Notes: generated by a model from the sequence alone, not told the origin. DNA of 64,000 nucleotides from Massilia pinisoli (GCF_024753285.1 NZ_JANUGW010000001.1:1-64000); one strand, 5' to 3'. Positions 26,565 to 36,461 are shown, numbered from the stretch's first letter. Program-made: numbers and translations.

Positions 26565-27935
26565 CTAGCGCGCGCGGACCAGCGACGCTGCGCCCAGTCC
26601 CAGCAGCGGCAACAGCGCGGCCAGCGCAAACGTCGCATGCGTGGCCGCCGCGACCTGCGCCGCCGCCGCATGCGCCGGATCGGGCGCGCCCGCCGCGAAC
26701 ACGGCCCCCAGCAGCGCGGACCCGGCGATCAGCCCAAGCTGCCGGGCCAGATTGAGAAGTCCCGCCGCGACGCCGCGCCGGTCGATGCCGGCCGCTTCCA
26801 TCACGGCCGTGTTGTTCGCGGCCTGGAACAGCGCATAGCCTGTCGTCAGCACGGCCAGCGGCACGATCCATCCCGCCACGCCGGCCGCGCGCGGCGCCAG
26901 CGCCACGACGCCGGCTCCCACGGCCATTGCCGCGAGACCCGCCATGCCGGTGCGGCGCGCGCCGTGGCGATCCACGAGGCGTCCGGCCGGCACGCCCGCC
27001 AGCGCCGCGACGAGCGGGCCGGCCGCCAACGCGAGGCCGACCCCGCCTGCGCCAAGGCCCAGCGCGCGCCCGAGGTAGAACGGGCCGACGAGCATCGTCG
27101 TCATCATCAGCGCCATCGTCAGCGCGCTTGTCGCAAAGCCTGTCGCCGTTACGCGGTCGCGCAGCAGCGCGAGCGGGACGAGCGGCGCCCGTGCCCGCGC
27201 CTCGACGAGCACGAAAGCCGCGGTGCACAGTGCGGCGACGCCGTACGACCAATGCGCGCCGGCGCCCGTGGCGGCCAGCGCGAACGCGAGCAGCGTGCCG
27301 ACGAGCAGCAGCAGGCCCGCGACGTCGAACGGTCCGCCGCTGCGGACGGTGGCGTCGTCCGGGAGGCGGCGCACGAGCGCGAACGCCAGCACGGCGCCGG
27401 GCAGCATCGCGGCGAACACGGCGCGCCAGCCGGGACCTGCGAGCAGCAGGCCGCCCAGCGCGGGCCCGAGCGCCGTGCCGACGGCGGACATGCTGCCCAG
27501 CAGTCCCATCGCGCGCCCCGTGCGGCCCTGCGTGTGCCCGGCTGCCAGCGCCATGCCGAGGGCCAGCATGACGGCGGCGCCGAGTCCCTGCAGCGCGCGT
27601 GCGGCCACGAGCAGCGGTAACGAGGGGGCGAGGGCGCAGGCGCCGGACGCGGTCGTGAACAGTACGATCCCGGCCAGCAGCACGCGGCGCCGGCCGATCG
27701 CATCGCCGAGGCGGCCCGCTCCGACGGCGGCGGCCGTCGCGGCGAGCAGGTAGGCCAGCACGATCCATTGCACGGCCGCGAAGCTGGTACTGAACGCGCG
27801 CTGCAACGTGGGCAGGGCGACGTTGACGCTGCTCGCGCCGAACGACGACAGCAGCACGGACAGCGCGAGGCCGGGCAGGGCGCCCGGCGCCGTCGTGCGC
27901 GCGGGCGGGGACAGCGTGGCTGGGGAAATGGTCAT
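26565..27935 (-). CDS. MFS transporter (DHA2-like drug efflux)
   Basis: The 456-residue protein has 12-14 membrane helices. The MFS loop motif GRLGDAIGRRRVLLAGI and the antiporter-type motif MGLLGSMSAVGTALGPALGGLLL in helix 5 point to a proton-driven exporter. GRLVDRHGARRTG marks the second half. The start MTISPATLS at 27935 was chosen as the family-like short cytoplasmic lead. The gene is divergent from a LysR regulator that likely controls it. Its end is two bases from the convergent GGDEF-EAL gene. Confidence 0.88.
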   Translation of the reverse strand: MTISPATLSPPARTTAPGALPGLALSVLLSSFGASSVNVALPTLQRAFSTSFAAVQWIVLAYLLAATAAAVGAGRLGDAIGRRRVLLAGIVLFTTASGACALAPSLPLLVAARALQGLGAAVMLALGMALAAGHTQGRTGRAMGLLGSMSAVGTALGPALGGLLLAGPGWRAVFAAMLPGAVLAFALVRRLPDDATVRSGGPFDVAGLLLLVGTLLAFALAATGAGAHWSYGVAALCTAAFVLVEARARAPLVPLALLRDRVTATGFATSALTMALMMTTMLVGPFYLGRALGLGAGGVGLALAAGPLVAALAGVPAGRLVDRHGARRTGMAGLAAMAVGAGVVALAPRAAGVAGWIVPLAVLTTGYALFQAANNTAVMEAAGIDRRGVAAGLLNLARQLGLIAGSALLGAVFAAGAPDPAHAAAAQVAAATHATFALAALLPLLGLGAASLVRAR

Positions 27936-28069
27936 GATCGTGACAGTCGTGGTCGAGCCATCAGCGTAGGCGAGCCGACGCGCCGGCGGAAGGCGCGCGC
28001 GGCGCAATGACACCGTGCACGCGGCGCCATGCCGGGCCGGCCGCCCCACGGCTGTGCTATCGTGCGCGG

Positions 28070-28972
28070 ATGACGATGCCCGACCTGAACCTGCTCGTGA
28101 CCCTCGACGTGCTGCTGACCGAAGGCAGCGTGGCGGGCGCCGCGCGGCGGCTGAAGCTCAGCCCTTCCGCGATGAGCCGCGCGCTGGCGAGGCTGCGCAC
28201 CGCGACGGGCGACCCGCTGCTCGTACGCGCGGGCCGCGACCTCGTCCTCACGCCGCGCGCGCTGGAACTGCGCGAGCAGGCCGGCCGCCTCGTGCTCGAT
28301 GCAGGCCGTATGCTGCGTCCCGCCGAGGACGTGGACCCGGCGAGCATCGTGCGCATGTTCGCGCTGCGCGTGACGGACGGCTTCGTGGAAAACTACGGCC
28401 CCGCGCTGCTGGAGAGATTGGAGCGTGACGCGCCCGGCGTGCGCCTGCGCTTCGTGCAAAAGGTGAACAAGGACAGCGCACCGCTGCGCGAAGGCCTGAT
28501 CGACCTGGAGATCGGCGTGATCGGTGAAGAGACGGCGCCGGAAATCCGCACGCGCGCGCTGTTCCGCGACCGGTTCGTCGGCGCCGTGCGGGCGGACCAT
28601 CCGCTGGCGGCGGGCGACGTCACACCGGCGCGGTTCGCCGCCTGCCGGCACGTGTCGGTATCGCGCCGCGGCCGCGAACGGGGCGCCATCGATGCGGCCC
28701 TCGCCCCGCTGGGCCTCGAGCGGCCCGTCGCGGTGCTCGTCGGCTCGTTCGCCACGGCGCTCGCGCTGGCGCGCGCGTCCGACCTCGTCGCCAGCGTCCC
28801 CGAGCGCCACACCGCGCGGCTGCGCGACGGCATGCACACGTTCGGACTCCCGGTCGGCACGCCGCCGCTCACGGTGTCGATGTTGTGGCATCCGCGCATG
28901 GAGGCCGATCCGGCGCACCGCTGGCTGCGGCGCTGGGTCTACGAGGTCTGTGCCGGCGCGCCCGCCGACTGA
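28070..28972 (+). CDS. LysR-family transcriptional regulator
   Basis: The 300-residue protein has an N-terminal winged helix starting PDLNLLVTLDVLLTEGSVAGAARRLKLSPSAMSRALARLR and a C-terminal periplasmic-binding-protein-like effector domain. Divergence from the MFS pump is the classic arrangement in which a LysR protein activates its neighbour on sensing the pump's substrate. The start at 28070 is the second of two in-frame ATGs; the longer form to 28007 is less like the family. Confidence 0.9.
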   Translation: MTMPDLNLLVTLDVLLTEGSVAGAARRLKLSPSAMSRALARLRTATGDPLLVRAGRDLVLTPRALELREQAGRLVLDAGRMLRPAEDVDPASIVRMFALRVTDGFVENYGPALLERLERDAPGVRLRFVQKVNKDSAPLREGLIDLEIGVIGEETAPEIRTRALFRDRFVGAVRADHPLAAGDVTPARFAACRHVSVSRRGRERGAIDAALAPLGLERPVAVLVGSFATALALARASDLVASVPERHTARLRDGMHTFGLPVGTPPLTVSMLWHPRMEADPAHRWLRRWVYEVCAGAPAD

Positions 28973-28975
28973 CCG

Positions 28976-30343
28976 TCAGCGCGCGTAGCTGGGCTGCTTC
29001 GGATCGTAGGTCCAGCCGGGGACGAGGTAGCGCATGGCCATCGCATCGTCGCGCGCGGCGCCTGCCACTTTCTTGTACAGCGCGTGCGCTTCCTCGATGC
29101 GCGCCATGTCGGGCGCGATGCCGAGGCCCGGCGCGTCCGGCACGACGACCTGGCCGCCGACGATGCGCAGCGGTTCCTTGGTGAGGCGTGCGCGGCCTTC
29201 CTGCCAGATCCAGTGCGTGTCGATCGCCGTGATGTCGCCCGGCGCCGCGGCTGCGCAGTGCGTGAACATGGCGAGCGAGACGTCGAAATGGTTGTTCGAG
29301 TGCGAGCCCCATGTGAGGCCCCAGTCGTGGCACAACTGCGCGAGGCGCACGGAACCCTGCATGGTCCAGAAGTGCGGATCGGCGAGCGGGATGTCGACGG
29401 CGCCCAGCAGGTGCGAATGGGCCATCTGGCGCCAGTCCGTCGCCACCATGTTCGTCGCCGTGCGGATGCCGGTGGCGCGCTTGAATTCGGCCATGACCTC
29501 GCGGCCCGAATAGCCGTCTTCCGGTCCGCACGGGTCTTCCGCATACGACAGCACGTGGCCCTGGCCCTTGCACGCGGCAATCGCCTGCGCCAGCGACCAC
29601 GCGCCGTTCGGGTCCAGCGTCGCGCGCGCGTCCGGGAAGCGCCGCTTGATGGCGGCCACTGCCTCGACCTCGTCCTCCGGCCGCATCACGCCGCCCTTCA
29701 GCTTGAAGTCGCGGAAGCCGTATTTATCGACGGCGGCCGAGGCGAGATCCGCGATCCGTTCGGGCGTCAGCGCTTCCTCGTCGCGCACCTTGTACCAGCC
29801 GTCCTTTGCGGCGTCGCCGTCGTAGGGCAGGTCCGTGTGCGTGCGGTCGCCGATGTAGAACAGGTAGGCGAGCATCGTCACGTGGCTGCGCTGGCGGCCG
29901 TTGCCGAGCAGCTCGCACAGCGGCACGCCCAGGTGCTGGCCCAGCAGGTCGAGCAATGCCGCTTCCACCGCGGTCACGACGTTTTCCAGCCGCAGGTTGA
30001 TCTCGTGCGGCTGTTTCATGACGGCCGCCTCCGCGTTCGTCGTCACCTGGTGGCTGGGTCCCGCCACGGCCCCGCGCAGCGCGTTCAACGTGAGGTTGTA
30101 GCGCGCGACTTCGGTCCCGGTGACGAGCGGCACCAGGCGCTCCAGCGCGCGCAGGATGCCGTTCGATCCCGGCACTTCGCCCATGCCCGTGTTGCCGGCG
30201 CTGTCCTTCAGCAGCACGAGGATGCGGGTGAAGTAGGGCGCGTGCGCGCCGCACAGGTTCAAAAGCATGCTGTCGCGGCCGGCCACGGGAATCACCTGCA
30301 TCTCGGTGACGATGGGGCTGACGGCGCGCTGGATGAGGGGCAT
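28976..30343 (-). CDS. gudD: Glucarate dehydratase
   Basis: The 455-residue enolase-superfamily enzyme is near E. coli GudD length (446). It matches from the N-terminus ([21 protein letters not shown]) to the metal and base residues: KLKGG (general-base Lys), TLDPNGAW and EDPCG (metal ligands), NMVATDWRQ, and the catalytic His in [10 protein letters not shown]. It dehydrates D-glucarate to 5-keto-4-deoxyglucarate. AGGAGA precedes the start. The gene is divergent from the SGNH-GH115 unit that frees glucuronate from xylan, which suggests glucuronate use through glucarate. Uronate dehydrogenase is not in the window. Confidence 0.93.
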   Translation of the reverse strand: MPLIQRAVSPIVTEMQVIPVAGRDSMLLNLCGAHAPYFTRILVLLKDSAGNTGMGEVPGSNGILRALERLVPLVTGTEVARYNLTLNALRGAVAGPSHQVTTNAEAAVMKQPHEINLRLENVVTAVEAALLDLLGQHLGVPLCELLGNGRQRSHVTMLAYLFYIGDRTHTDLPYDGDAAKDGWYKVRDEEALTPERIADLASAAVDKYGFRDFKLKGGVMRPEDEVEAVAAIKRRFPDARATLDPNGAWSLAQAIAACKGQGHVLSYAEDPCGPEDGYSGREVMAEFKRATGIRTATNMVATDWRQMAHSHLLGAVDIPLADPHFWTMQGSVRLAQLCHDWGLTWGSHSNNHFDVSLAMFTHCAAAAPGDITAIDTHWIWQEGRARLTKEPLRIVGGQVVVPDAPGLGIAPDMARIEEAHALYKKVAGAARDDAMAMRYLVPGWTYDPKQPSYAR

Positions 30344-30375
30344 AACGGTCTCCTGGTGATGACGGGCATACGAAA

Positions 30376-30432
30376 AACATTGTTCGCGTTGCCGGTAACA
30401 TTGTTCTACACTAGAATGGTAGCGCAACCATT
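30376..30432. promoter_or_regulatory. Operator region between gudD and SGNH-GH115
   Basis: AATGGTAGCGCAACCATT at 30415-30432 is an imperfect palindrome with perfect AATGGT/ACCATT ends. A second, weaker copy, CGCGTTGCCGGTAACATT, is at 30385-30402. The ten-base word AACATTGTTC occurs twice, at 30376 and 30397, 21 bases apart (two helical turns). The first site lies 23 bases before the SGNH start. Both genes would be controlled from here, most simply by the LacI regulator encoded at 44,164. Confidence 0.6.
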
Positions 30433-30454
30433 TGCTCAGTGTGAAGGAATAACG

Positions 30455-31732
30455 ATGTCGCGTCAATCGATTCTGGCTGCGAGCCTCCTCTGCGTAGCCC
30501 TTGCCGGCTGTGTTTCCGCCCCATCCGGCGCAGCGTCCGATCCGCCTGCCGGTGCCCACTGGGTGGCCTCCTGGGGTAGCGCACAACTCGTGCCGGAAGG
30601 CCAGAACGAATTGCCGGCCGCGCAGTGGCGGGACGCGAGCCTGCGCCAGGTCGTGCGCGTGTCACTGGGCGGCAGCCGGCTGCGGGTGCGGCTCAGCAAC
30701 GTGTTCGGCACCGCGCCGCTCGTGATCGACGGGGGCAGCGTCGCGCTGGCGACCACGCCCGGCAAGGCCGACGTCGATGCCGCCAGCGTACGGCCGCTGC
30801 GCTTCGGCGGTGCTGCGGCCGTGACGATACCCGCCGGTGCAGAATACGTGAGCGACCCCGTCGAGCTGGTCCACGCGGCCGGTGCCGACCTCGCGATCTC
30901 GCTGCATTTCACGGAGGCGCCCGCGCGCCAGACGGGCCATCCGGGCGCGCGCGCGACGAGCTTCCGCGTTGCGGGCAACCAGGTGCGGGCGGCGAGCTGG
31001 CCTGGGGCCGACACGTTCACGCGCTGGTACCAGATCGCCGGCGTCGACGTATTGGCGGGTAGCGGCACGCACACGGTCGTCGCGATCGGCGATTCGATCA
31101 CGGACGGCTACGGCGTCCAGCCGGATACCTATGCGCGCTGGACGGACGGCCTCGCCGTGCGCCTGCGTGCCGCGGGCGTATCGGAGGTCGGCGTCGTCAA
31201 CGCGGGCATCGGCGGCGGGCGCATGCTGCGCGACGGGCTCGGGCCGAACCTCGTGTCACGCTTCGACCGTGACGTGCTGGCGCGGCCCGGTGTCTCGCAT
31301 GCCATCGTCATGATCGGCGTGAACGACTTCGGCGTGCAGCATCGGAGCAAGGAAGACAGCCCGGCGGAACGGGGGCGGCTCGTGCACGACCTGGAAGAGG
31401 CCTACCGCCAGATCGTCGCGCATGCGCATGCGCGGGGCGTCTGCGTGCTGGGTGCCACGATCACGCCGTACGGCGGCAGCGGCTATTACGCGCCGGGTCC
31501 GGACAACGAGGCCGACCGACTGGCCTACAACGCGTGGATCCGCGGCGCGGGCGTCGTCGACGGGGTCGTCGATTTCGATGCCGCGCTGCGCGACTCCGCT
31601 CGTCCCGACCATCTGCGTCAGGCGCTCGACAACGACGGCCTGCATCCGTCGCCGGCCGGCTACCGCGCGATGGCGGACGCCGTCCCGCTGGACCTCCTGA
31701 AGACCTGTCATCCACGACCAGGGAACCCATGA
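30455..31732 (+). CDS. SGNH/GDSL esterase lipoprotein
   Basis: The 425-residue protein begins with a lipoprotein signal (LLCVALAGC, Cys at about 18). An N-terminal beta domain (about 40-190) is followed by the SGNH hydrolase domain: block [10 protein letters not shown] (nucleophile Ser), block [13 protein letters not shown], block III IGVNDF and block [13 protein letters not shown] with the catalytic Asp and His. The reaction is removal of acyl, probably acetyl, groups. A four-base overlap with the GH115 gene downstream suggests a xylan or glucuronoxylan acetyl esterase. AAGGAAT precedes the start. Confidence 0.88.
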   Translation: MSRQSILAASLLCVALAGCVSAPSGAASDPPAGAHWVASWGSAQLVPEGQNELPAAQWRDASLRQVVRVSLGGSRLRVRLSNVFGTAPLVIDGGSVALATTPGKADVDAASVRPLRFGGAAAVTIPAGAEYVSDPVELVHAAGADLAISLHFTEAPARQTGHPGARATSFRVAGNQVRAASWPGADTFTRWYQIAGVDVLAGSGTHTVVAIGDSITDGYGVQPDTYARWTDGLAVRLRAAGVSEVGVVNAGIGGGRMLRDGLGPNLVSRFDRDVLARPGVSHAIVMIGVNDFGVQHRSKEDSPAERGRLVHDLEEAYRQIVAHAHARGVCVLGATITPYGGSGYYAPGPDNEADRLAYNAWIRGAGVVDGVVDFDAALRDSARPDHLRQALDNDGLHPSPAGYRAMADAVPLDLLKTCHPRPGNP

Positions 31733-34593
31733 AATCGTTCGCCGCAGCCTTCCTGCTTGCCGCCGCCGTCGCGCAACCCGCCTGGGCGCTGGGCGAGCGT
31801 CCGTTCGTGACCTTCGAACCTGGCCCCGACGCCGTCGTGCTGGCGCGCGCCGGCCAGGGCGCGAGCATCGTCGTCGACCCCGCCGATTTCGCCGGCGTGC
31901 GCCGCGCCGCGGCGGACTTGCAAGGCGACGTGGAGCGCGTGTCCGGCACACGCCCGCCGCTCGTGGCATCCGACACCGTGGCGCGTGGATCCGACGTCGT
32001 CATCGTGGGCACGCTCGGTAAAAGCGCGTTGATCGACAGGCTGGTGCGTGCTCACAAGATCGATACGAAGGCGCTGCGCGGCAAATGGGAAGGCTATCTC
32101 GTGCAGGCCGTGCGCAATCCGCTGCCCGGCGTCGCGCGCGCCCTCGTCGTGGCGGGCAGCGACAAGCGCGGTACGATCTACGGCCTGTACACGGTGTCGG
32201 AACAGATCGGCGTCTCGCCGTGGCACTGGTGGGCCGACGTGCCGGCACCGCACCACGACGTGCTCGCCGTGGCGGCCGGCACGCGCGTCGTCGACGCGCC
32301 CGTCGTGCGCTACCGGGGCATCTTCCTGAACGACGAGGCGCCGGCATTGTCCGGCTGGGCGAAGGAAAAATTCGGCGGGTTGAACCATCGGTTCTACGCC
32401 AAGGTCTTCGAACTGATCCTGCGCATGCGCGGCAATTACCTGTGGCCCGCGATGTGGAACAACGCGTTCTTCGACGACGACCCGGAAAACGGCCCGCTCG
32501 CCGACGAGATGGGCATCGTCATGGGCACGTCACACCATGAACCGATGATGCGCGCCCAGCAGGAGTGGCACCGCATCGGCATGGGGCCGAAGCAGTGGAA
32601 CTACGACACGAACAAGGACAGGCTGCAGGCGTTCTGGCGCGGCGGCTTCCAGCGCGCGCGCGACTGGGACAAGGTCGTCACGATGGGCATGCGCGGCGAC
32701 GGCGACGAGCCGATGGCCGAGCACGCGGACCTGCACCTGCTCGAGCGCATCGTCGCCGACCAGCGCCGGATCATCGGGGAGGAAACGGGCAAGCCGCCGG
32801 CACAGACGCCGCAGCTGTGGGCGCTGTACAAGGAAGTGCAGGAGTACTACGACAAGGGCATGCGCGTGCCGGACGACGTCACGTTGCTGTGGTGCGACGA
32901 CAACTGGGGCAATATCCGCCGCCTGCCGACGCCGGACGAACGCCGGCGCGCAGGCGGCGCAGGTATCTACTACCACTTCGACTACGTCGGTGGCCCGCGC
33001 TCGTACAAATGGATCAACGTGACGCCGCTGCCGAAAGTGTGGGAGCAGATGCACCTGGCGTGGCGCTACGGGGCCGACCGCCTGTGGATCGTGAACGTCG
33101 GCGACCTGAAGCCGATGGAAGTGCCGATCGAGTTCTTCCTGACCTATGCGTGGAACCCGCAAGCGTGGCCGGCGGAGCGCCTGCCCGACTACTTGAAGCT
33201 GTGGGCGACGCGCGAATTCGGCGCGGCCGACGCGGCGGAAATCGCGGACATCGTCGCCACGTACGCCCGCTACAACGGCCGGCGCAAGCCTGAGCAGCTG
33301 ACGCCGGACACGTACAGCGTTGCGAACTACCGCGAGACCGAACGCATCGTCGCCGGTTGGCGCGACCTGGCCGCGCGCGCGGCGCGGGTGAAGGCGCGTC
33401 TCGCACCTCCACAGCGCGATGCCTTCTTCCAGCTCGTCGAACATCCCGTGCGCGCGGCCGGCACGCTCGGCGAACTGTATGCGACGGTGCAGGCCAACCG
33501 TATCCACGCGCAGCAAGGCCGTGCGGACACGAATGCCCTCGCAGCGCGCGCCCGCGACCTGTTCGCCGAGGACGCGGCGATCTCGCGGGCGTACCACGAG
33601 ATCAACGGCGGTAAGTGGAATCACATGATGGCGCAGACGCATATCGGCTACACGAGCTGGCGCGACCCCGACACGAACATCATGCCCGACGTGCGCGAGA
33701 TCGCGCTTCCGGCAGCGCCTGCGCTGGGTGTGGCCGTGGAGGGCAGCGAGGCTGCGTGGCCCACGTCGGCCACGCTGCGCCTGCCGCCGTTCGAACCGTT
33801 CGACAAATCGGCCCGCTATGTCGAGGTGTTCGACCGCGGCGCGGCACCGCTCGTGTGGCATGCCCGCGCGGACGCGCCGTGGATTTCGCTGAGCGAGGTT
33901 GAAGGCACGACGGCCGGGACGCAGCGCATCGAGGTCGACGTGCGCTGGGATCGGGTGCCGGCAGGTGCTCAGGCTGGCAACGTGGTCGTGACGGGCCCGG
34001 ACGGGCAGGCCGCCACCATCGAGGTGCCGCTGCGGCACGGGGACCAGCGCGCCGCGTCCGTCGTTGGCTTCGTCGAGACGGGCGGCACTGTCGCCATCGA
34101 GGCCGAGCACTACGCGCGCGCCGTCGCGCCGGAAGGCCGGTCATGGCTGCGCGTGCCCGGCCTGGGCCGCACATTGTCGGGCATGACGACCATGCCCGCC
34201 GTCGCGCCGGGCGTGCTGCCTGCCGCGGCGCCGCGGCTCGAGTACGACGTCTATCTGTTCGAGCCGGGCAAGGTGGACGTGCAGGCCACGTTGTCGCCGA
34301 CCTTGAAATTCCAGCCGGGAGCGGGCCTGCGTTACGCCGTCGCCATCGACGACGAGCCGCCGCAGATCGTCGACGTGCACGCGGACGGCTCGCTGCGGCA
34401 CTGGGAGAAGATCGTGTCGGACGGCGTGGCGCAGTTCACGACGGCGCACGCCGTCAACGCGGCCGGGCGCCATACGCTGAAGGTGTGGGCACTGGATCCG
34501 GGCATCGTGCTGCAACGGATCGTGATCGATGCGGGCGGGTTGAAGCCGAGCTATCTGGGCCCGCCGGAAAGCCCGCGCATCGGCGTCGATTAA
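31729..34593 (+). CDS. GH115 alpha-glucuronidase
   Basis: The 954-residue secreted protein has a signal peptide (AAAFLLAAAVAQPAWA). Family GH115 segments are clear: GTIYGLYTVSEQIGVSPWHWWADVP, GIFLNDEAPALSGW, NYLWPAMWNNAFFDDDPENG, GTSHHEPMMRAQQEW and LLWCDDNWGNIRRLP. A C-terminal beta-sandwich follows from about residue 680. GH115 enzymes remove 4-O-methyl-glucuronic acid from internal and terminal xylose units of polymeric xylan, complementing GH67, which acts on chain ends of oligomers. It is translationally coupled to the SGNH esterase. Confidence 0.95.
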   Translation: MKSFAAAFLLAAAVAQPAWALGERPFVTFEPGPDAVVLARAGQGASIVVDPADFAGVRRAAADLQGDVERVSGTRPPLVASDTVARGSDVVIVGTLGKSALIDRLVRAHKIDTKALRGKWEGYLVQAVRNPLPGVARALVVAGSDKRGTIYGLYTVSEQIGVSPWHWWADVPAPHHDVLAVAAGTRVVDAPVVRYRGIFLNDEAPALSGWAKEKFGGLNHRFYAKVFELILRMRGNYLWPAMWNNAFFDDDPENGPLADEMGIVMGTSHHEPMMRAQQEWHRIGMGPKQWNYDTNKDRLQAFWRGGFQRARDWDKVVTMGMRGDGDEPMAEHADLHLLERIVADQRRIIGEETGKPPAQTPQLWALYKEVQEYYDKGMRVPDDVTLLWCDDNWGNIRRLPTPDERRRAGGAGIYYHFDYVGGPRSYKWINVTPLPKVWEQMHLAWRYGADRLWIVNVGDLKPMEVPIEFFLTYAWNPQAWPAERLPDYLKLWATREFGAADAAEIADIVATYARYNGRRKPEQLTPDTYSVANYRETERIVAGWRDLAARAARVKARLAPPQRDAFFQLVEHPVRAAGTLGELYATVQANRIHAQQGRADTNALAARARDLFAEDAAISRAYHEINGGKWNHMMAQTHIGYTSWRDPDTNIMPDVREIALPAAPALGVAVEGSEAAWPTSATLRLPPFEPFDKSARYVEVFDRGAAPLVWHARADAPWISLSEVEGTTAGTQRIEVDVRWDRVPAGAQAGNVVVTGPDGQAATIEVPLRHGDQRAASVVGFVETGGTVAIEAEHYARAVAPEGRSWLRVPGLGRTLSGMTTMPAVAPGVLPAAAPRLEYDVYLFEPGKVDVQATLSPTLKFQPGAGLRYAVAIDDEPPQIVDVHADGSLRHWEKIVSDGVAQFTTAHAVNAAGRHTLKVWALDPGIVLQRIVIDAGGLKPSYLGPPESPRIGVD

Positions 34594-35001
34594 TCAGTCG
34601 GAATGCGCGACACGCAGCCCGCCCTTGCGGTCGGGCAGCCAGACTTCGGCCAGGTCGGAACTGACGTCGAAGAACCCCAGTTCGTGCTTGGCCGCGAGCC
34701 GGTGCACGGCTTCCCACGCGGCGTCGATCTTGTCCCAGTCGAGGAACGACATATAGATCAGCGCGCGGCCGATCGTGTAGTCGGTGCCGGATTCCGGGGT
34801 CGGCTCCGGCACGTCGGCCGGCGCGGGCGGGAATTCGGCCGCGAGGTCGGCGTAGAACGCCTGCAGCGCGGGCGCGGCGACGGCGGGGTCGTCGTAGCCG
34901 TGGCCTTCGTCCCAGGCCGTCTGCGCGTCGTACCAGTCGAGGAAGGCGGGGCGTTTCGCGGGCGCGACGTCGGGCGCGAACACCATCAGGTCGTAACTCA
35001 T
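34594..35001 (-). CDS. Conserved hypothetical protein
   Basis: The 135-residue soluble acidic protein starts MSYDLMVFAPDVAPAKRPAFLDWYDAQTAW and has a second conserved stretch IYMSFLDWDKIDAAWEAVHRLAAKHELGFFDVSSD. Homologues of this kind are widespread small proteins of unknown role. It lies convergent with GH115, with the two stop codons abutting, and is unrelated to it in strand. Confidence 0.75.
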   Translation of the reverse strand: MSYDLMVFAPDVAPAKRPAFLDWYDAQTAWDEGHGYDDPAVAAPALQAFYADLAAEFPPAPADVPEPTPESGTDYTIGRALIYMSFLDWDKIDAAWEAVHRLAAKHELGFFDVSSDLAEVWLPDRKGGLRVAHSD

Positions 35002-35070
35002 CGTGCGGTTCTTTCGGTGCGGGTCATCGTGGACCATGACGATACCTGCTCGGTGCCTGTGGCGCAAATG

Positions 35071-35088
35071 TCGAATGACGGCATTCGA
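35071..35088. promoter_or_regulatory. Inverted repeat between divergent genes
   Basis: TCGAATG-ACGG-CATTCGA has perfect seven-base arms. It lies about 100 bases before the S51 peptidase start at 35188 and 70 before the divergent hypothetical gene, in the position of an operator. Confidence 0.4.
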
Positions 35089-35187
35089 TTGGCAGTTCTG
35101 GTTCCAGCGGTGCAAAAAAGATAATATGCTGGGCCAGCCACGGTGGCGTCGCCACCAGTCCGAACGCATCGACCACACGGAGTCCGC

Positions 35188-36450
35188 ATGAAAGCCATCG
35201 TCAAGACCTTGCTCGCCGCCGTCCCGTTCCTTGCCGCCCAGGGCGCGTGGGCCGGGTCGACCTATACGTACAGCGCTGTCGGCACGCCGTCGGCGCCCGT
35301 CAGCGCGAAGCCCGTGTCGTGCGTGGGCACGGCGTGCACACCGTCCGTCGTCCTGATGGGCGGCGGCTACGACGTGGGCGAGGCGTTCCGCTGGATGATC
35401 GCGCAGGCGGGCATCACGCGTGCGACGGGCGGCCGCTTCGTCATCCTGCGCGCCACCGGCACCGATGCGTACAACGGCTATATCTACAGCCATCTGGGCC
35501 AGGTCGACCCGACGACGCCGAAGAACTACGAGACGGTCGGCGGCATCGACCTGGGCGTGACGTCCGTCGAAACGCTCGTGATCCCGACACGCAAGGCCGC
35601 GGAGGACCCGTTCGTGCAGGGCGTGATCGCCAAGGCGAGCGCCATCTTCATCGCCGGCGGCGACCAGGCGGACTACTATAATTTCTGGCAGGGCACGGCG
35701 CTGGACACCGCGCTGCAGAAGGCAATGAGCGCGGGCATTCCCGTCGGCGGCACGAGCGCCGGTAATGCGATGCTGGGCCAGTACGCGTTCGCGGCGCTGA
35801 ACGGCAGCGTCACGTCCGGCCAGGCCCTGGCCGATCCGTTCAACCGCACCATGACGATCGATCCGCTGAACACGTCGTCGAAGAAATTCGTGCAGACCGG
35901 GAGCTTCCTCGCCATCCCGTCGCTGGAAAAGACGATCACGGACGACCACTTCAACACGCGCGATCGCCTGGGGCGCCTGTTCGGCTTCGTCGCCCGCATC
36001 GGCAACGGCTGTCCCGGCGGCGCCGAGGCGTTCGATGCCGTGGTGGGCGTCGGCATCGACGAGGAGACGGCGCTGCTCGTGTCCGGCCCGCGCGGCAGCG
36101 TGAAGGCGCAGCTCGTCGCCAATCCGTACAACACGGACAACACGACGCCGTCGTACACGGCGCAGAACTCCGCCTATTTCACGAAGATCGTGCGTACGCC
36201 GTCGCAATGCGTGGCCGGCAAGCCGCTGAACGACAACGCCGGCATCCAGGTCTACCGCATGAGCGCCCAGCTGGCGCAGCCATCGCCGTATCCGACTGCC
36301 CCGCAATACAGCTTCAAGTCGCAGGCGACGTTCAACCTGTCGGCCTGGACGCAGCAGGCCGCGCAGACCTACGCGGACGGCTCGTCGCTGAACGGACCGT
36401 ACGTGTACGGCACCGCCAACGGCGCCGTCCTGGGCAACCAGGTCCACTGA
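35188..36450 (+). CDS. Cyanophycinase-like S51 peptidase (secreted)
   Basis: The 420-residue protein has a signal peptide (LLAAVPFLAAQGAWA). The S51 core is visible: SVVLMGGGYDVGEAF, ASAIFIAGGDQADYYNFW, the nucleophile elbow GGTSAGNAMLGQY, DDHFNTRDRLGRL and VGIDEETALLV. The protein is more distant from CphB than the copy at 20,961 and has a Cys pair (SCVGTAC) near the mature N-terminus. It probably cleaves an aspartyl-linked peptide outside the cytoplasm; true cyanophycin as substrate is not shown. A CGGAGTC site precedes the start. Confidence 0.85.
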   Translation: MKAIVKTLLAAVPFLAAQGAWAGSTYTYSAVGTPSAPVSAKPVSCVGTACTPSVVLMGGGYDVGEAFRWMIAQAGITRATGGRFVILRATGTDAYNGYIYSHLGQVDPTTPKNYETVGGIDLGVTSVETLVIPTRKAAEDPFVQGVIAKASAIFIAGGDQADYYNFWQGTALDTALQKAMSAGIPVGGTSAGNAMLGQYAFAALNGSVTSGQALADPFNRTMTIDPLNTSSKKFVQTGSFLAIPSLEKTITDDHFNTRDRLGRLFGFVARIGNGCPGGAEAFDAVVGVGIDEETALLVSGPRGSVKAQLVANPYNTDNTTPSYTAQNSAYFTKIVRTPSQCVAGKPLNDNAGIQVYRMSAQLAQPSPYPTAPQYSFKSQATFNLSAWTQQAAQTYADGSSLNGPYVYGTANGAVLGNQVH

Positions 36451-36461
36451 TCCGGCGCGGC

